Assembly (NCBI GenBank): GCA_017936985.1
Contig: JAGBEM010000069.1
Coordinates: 1-9,158, forward strand
DNA length: 9,158 nt
Origin: Oscillospiraceae bacterium
Lineage (GTDB): Bacteria > Bacillota_A > Clostridia > Oscillospirales > Oscillospiraceae
Direction of reading: 5' to 3'
Shown here: positions 7,108 through 9,158 of the stretch, piece after piece
Layout of the letters: every line of letters begins with the position of its first letter
Numbering within the stretch: position 1 is the first letter of the stretch
Program-made: the position numbers and the translations under genes
Notes under the pieces: model-generated
Seen by the model: the letters and a program-made list of their open reading frames with translations, nothing else
Databases searched by the model: none
Told to the model about the DNA's origin: nothing

Positions 7108-7774
7108 GGACCTGGAGGCCGCGATTGGCTACCGGTTTGTGAATATTTCCCTGCTGCAGAATGCTTTGGCCCATTCGTCCTATGCCAACGAACGGTGGCA
7201 CGACAGTCTGAAGAGCAACGAACGGTTGGAGTTTTTGGGCGATAGCATTCTTGGTATGCTGGTGGCAGATCATCTGTACCGCAGCTTCCCGGACCGCCCC
7301 GAGGGCGAGCTGACCCGGATGCGTGCAGACCTGGTCTGCGAACGCTCACTGGCTCAGATCGCAAACCGAATCGGCCTGGGCGAGCATATGCTCCTTGGCA
7401 AGGGGGAAGAGCAGGGCGGCGGCCGAAGCCGGGATTCCATCCTAGCAGACGCTGTGGAATCTGTGATCGCCGCCTGCTACTTGGATGGCGGCATGGAGGC
7501 GGCAAAGCAATTTGTCCACAAGTTTGTACTGGATCATGTTCCGGTCAAGGGCCTGCACAACGCAGACTACAAAACAGCCTTGCAGGAACAGGTACAGCAG
7601 AAGCGCAATCAGGTGCTTTCCTACATTTTGGTGGGGGAAAGTGGCCCGGACCATGATAAGCAGTTCCGGGTGGAGGTCACGCTGAACGACCAGGTGGTCG
7701 GCTCCGGCGTGGGCAGCAGCAAAAAACGGGCAGAGCAGGATGCGGCCCGGAATGCGCTGGAAAAACTGAAATGA
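7100..7774 (+). CDS. rnc: Ribonuclease III
   Basis: Cleaves double-stranded RNA in rRNA precursors and structured mRNAs, using two metal ions per site in a homodimer. The protein has 224 residues. The RNase III catalytic domain (about 4-130) has the signature NERLEFLGDSILGMLVAD with Glu44 and Asp48, and the second acidic pair Asp117 and Glu120 in ADAVESVIAACYLDGG. The C-terminal double-stranded RNA-binding domain (about 154-223) runs from DYKTALQEQVQQ to VGSSKKRAEQDAARNALEKL, with the RNA-contacting Lys208-Lys209-Arg210. The start at 7100 is preferred to upstream in-frame ATGs inside plsX because an AAAGGAGA site (7086-7093) lies six bases before it and the sequence begins as in other RNase III proteins. 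The gene overlaps plsX by eight bases. It is the last gene of the run, with a terminator starting four bases after its stop. Confidence 0.97.
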   Translation: MIKDLEAAIGYRFVNISLLQNALAHSSYANERWHDSLKSNERLEFLGDSILGMLVADHLYRSFPDRPEGELTRMRADLVCERSLAQIANRIGLGEHMLLGKGEEQGGGRSRDSILADAVESVIAACYLDGGMEAAKQFVHKFVLDHVPVKGLHNADYKTALQEQVQQKRNQVLSYILVGESGPDHDKQFRVEVTLNDQVVGSGVGSSKKRAEQDAARNALEKLK

Positions 7775-7777
7775 TCA

Positions 7778-7811
7778 AAAGGGGTGCGTTGCAAAACGCG
7801 CCCCTTTCTTT
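7778..7811 (+). terminator. Rho-independent terminator after rnc
   Basis: The arms AAAGGGGTGCGTT (7778-7790) and AACGCGCCCCTTT (7795-7807) pair along 13 positions, with one internal G-U wobble. They close a GCAA loop (7791-7794), a GNRA-type tetraloop. The 3' arm runs into a T-rich tail, TTTCTTT (7805-7811). It ends the potassium-regulator-to-rnc transcription unit. The hairpin is nearly self-complementary, but the T-rich side favours the + direction. Confidence 0.92.
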
Positions 7812-7834
7812 ACAAAATCTTCTTAATTTTGCAG

Positions 7835-7863
7835 TGGTCACAGGAGGATTTTTGGTGTATAGT
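7835..7863 (+). promoter_or_regulatory. Probable promoter of the beta-CASP hydrolase gene
   Basis: TATAGT (7858-7863, 5/6 match) is preceded at exactly 17 bases by TGGTCA (7835-7840), a 4/6 match to the -35 consensus. The region follows a terminator and is AT-rich, as expected for a promoter. The predicted start near 7870 leaves a leader of about 25 bases. The same TATAGT hexamer appears in the candidate promoter at 2278-2306. Confidence 0.5.
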
Positions 7864-7882
7864 ATAGGTAGAGAAAAACTAT

Positions 7883-7890
7883 GGAGGTGA
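7883..7890 (+). promoter_or_regulatory. Strong Shine-Dalgarno of the beta-CASP gene
   Basis: GGAGGTGA is fully complementary to the 3' end of 16S rRNA, with the GGAGG core seven bases before the ATG at 7895. This fixes the start and predicts efficient translation. Confidence 0.88.
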
Positions 7891-7894
7891 CGGT

Positions 7895-9158
7895 ATGAAG
7901 ATCCAATTCATCGGTGCTGCCCACGAGGTTACTGGTAGCTGTACACTACTTACTGTTTGCGGCAAGCACTATTTGGTTGACTGCGGCATGGAGCAGGGAC
8001 AGGATATTTTTCAGAACATTCCGCTTCCTGTGTCGGCTATGCAGATCGAAGCTGTGTTTTTGACCCATGCCCATATTGACCATTCCGGTATGCTGCCGAA
8101 GCTCTATAAGGATGGCTTCCGGGGCTTGATCTACAGCACCTTTGCCACGGCGGATCTATGCAGTATTATGCTGCGGGATTCTGCCCATATCCAGATGTCC
8201 GAAGCCCAGTGGCGCAAACGGAAGGCGGAGCGTTCCGGTGAGACTGCGCCGGAGCCGGTGTATGATCTGGACGATGCACTGGGTGCCATTTCCCGGTTCC
8301 GCCCCTGCGGCTACGGCCAGCGGATCCGTGCAGCAGAGGGTGTGGAATTGCGTTTTACGGACATCGGCCACCTTTTGGGCTCTGCCTGTATCGAACTGTG
8401 GCTGACAGAGAACGGTCAAACGAAAAAGATCCTGTTCAGCGGCGATGTGGGAAATCTGAATCAGCCGCTTCTGAATGACCCCAAATTCGTGGAAGAAACA
8501 GACTATCTGGTCGTGGAGTCTACTTATGGCAACCGCCTCCATGCAGATCCGGGTCAGCGCCCAGATCCTGTGCAGGGTTTGGCGGCGTGTATCCAGGAAG
8601 CAATGGATGCCGGCGGCAATCTGATCATTCCCTCCTTTGCGGTGGGCAGAACCCAGGAAATGCTCTATGCCATCCGGGAGATCAAGCAAAAGGGTCTTGT
8701 GAAAGGGCACGACGGTTTCCCTGTATATGTGGATAGCCCGTTGGCGGTGGAAGCTACCTCGATTTTCCTGCAGTGCGATCAAAGCTGCTTCGACGAGGAA
8801 ACGCTGGCAGTGATCCGGCAGGGAGTCAATCCCATTTGGTTTGATGGTATCCGTCTGTCTGTCAGTTCCGATGAATCCAAGCTGATCAACGAAAACACGC
8901 AGCCCAAGGTGATCCTTTCTGCCAGCGGTATGTGTGAAGCCGGACGGATCCGGCATCATCTGAAGCACAATCTGTGGCGGGAAAACTGCGTAGTTCTGTT
9001 TGTAGGCTACCAGGCACAGGGTTCACTGGGCCGCAAACTCCAGGACGGTGCGAAAGCGGTGCGCCTGTTTGGCGAAGAGATCGCGGTAAACGCAAAGATC
9101 CGCACCCTGGCAGGCACCAGCGGTCACGCAGACCGGGACGGCCTGCTGCGTTGGATCA
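7895..9158 (+). CDS. Beta-CASP metallo-beta-lactamase-fold RNA hydrolase (Cft2/YSH1-like), 3'-truncated by window edge
   Basis: A two-zinc hydrolase related to the eukaryotic mRNA 3'-end nuclease CPSF-73 and to bacterial TTHA0252-type RNA-degrading enzymes; RNase activity is inferred from family. The frame is open from ATG 7895 to the right edge, giving 421 codons with no stop. The N-terminus IQFIGAAHEVTGSCTLL is typical. Metal ligands are THAHIDHSG (His58, His60, Asp62, His63), His159 in IGHLLGSACIE and Asp184 in FSGDVGNL. Beta-CASP motif A is Glu208 in VVESTYGN. The family blocks PSFAVGRTQEMLY, VYVDSPLAVEAT and ILSASGMCEAGRI follow. SGHAD with His411 matches motif B. Motif C, normally about 20 residues later in an HGE context, is beyond the window. 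The family is usually about 430-540 residues, so most of the protein is here. It is transcribed separately from rnc. The natural substrate is unknown. Confidence 0.93.
   Translation, partial: MKIQFIGAAHEVTGSCTLLTVCGKHYLVDCGMEQGQDIFQNIPLPVSAMQIEAVFLTHAHIDHSGMLPKLYKDGFRGLIYSTFATADLCSIMLRDSAHIQMSEAQWRKRKAERSGETAPEPVYDLDDALGAISRFRPCGYGQRIRAAEGVELRFTDIGHLLGSACIELWLTENGQTKKILFSGDVGNLNQPLLNDPKFVEETDYLVVESTYGNRLHADPGQRPDPVQGLAACIQEAMDAGGNLIIPSFAVGRTQEMLYAIREIKQKGLVKGHDGFPVYVDSPLAVEATSIFLQCDQSCFDEETLAVIRQGVNPIWFDGIRLSVSSDESKLINENTQPKVILSASGMCEAGRIRHHLKHNLWRENCVVLFVGYQAQGSLGRKLQDGAKAVRLFGEEIAVNAKIRTLAGTSGHADRDGLLRWI

Noticed and set aside
1..9158. Defence system, mobile element, CRISPR array, tRNA or rRNA
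   Set aside because: No direct-repeat array, transposase or integrase motif, inverted terminal repeats or RNA-gene signature was found. The window is filled almost entirely by recognised housekeeping genes.

Overview
The window looks like an ordinary core-genome segment of a mid-GC (roughly mid-50s %, by eye) member of the Bacillota, class Clostridia, most likely the Oscillospirales (Ruminococcaceae/Oscillospiraceae-like). This placement is an inference. It rests on strong AGGAGG-type ribosome binding sites, on a folate-dependent TrmFO, and on the gene order RCK-type K+ regulator / rRNA methyltransferase / dprA / topA / trmFO / plsX / rnc. All genes lie on the + strand, and I see no mobile element, CRISPR array, rRNA or tRNA.

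Layout: (1) bases 1-524, the 3' part of a KtrA/TrkA-type potassium-uptake regulator; (2) 521-1270, a SpoU/TrmH-family RNA 2'-O-ribose methyltransferase whose ATG overlaps the preceding stop; (3) 1293-2504, dprA, a single-strand DNA-binding RecA loader; (4) 2527-4746, topA, DNA topoisomerase I with three C-terminal four-Cys zinc ribbons and a Lys/Thr-rich tail; (5) 4743-6047, trmFO, tRNA m5U54 methyltransferase, again with an ATGA overlap; (6) 6067-7107, plsX, phosphate acyltransferase; (7) 7100-7774, rnc, RNase III, overlapping plsX by 8 bases. These seven genes have gaps of at most 22 bases or overlap, so they form one probable transcription unit. It is closed by a near-perfect intrinsic terminator at 7778-7811. 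After a short intergenic region (7775-7894) with its own promoter and a very strong Shine-Dalgarno, a beta-CASP metallo-beta-lactamase RNA hydrolase starts at 7895 and runs off the right edge.

The cluster mixes genome maintenance (dprA, topA), RNA modification and processing (SpoU, trmFO, rnc, beta-CASP), membrane lipid synthesis (plsX) and ion homeostasis. It is a housekeeping superoperon rather than a dedicated system, and I do not find a new biological system here.

The points most worth checking are: a strong promoter-like sequence (TTGACA-N17-TATAGT with an A-rich upstream tract) inside the dprA linker, upstream of topA; a second promoter-like sequence inside topA; substitutions at two usually conserved positions in the DprA nucleotide-fold motif; the absence of acpP between plsX and rnc; and an 11-codon leader-like ORF with a perfect Shine-Dalgarno overlapping the promoter of the beta-CASP gene.
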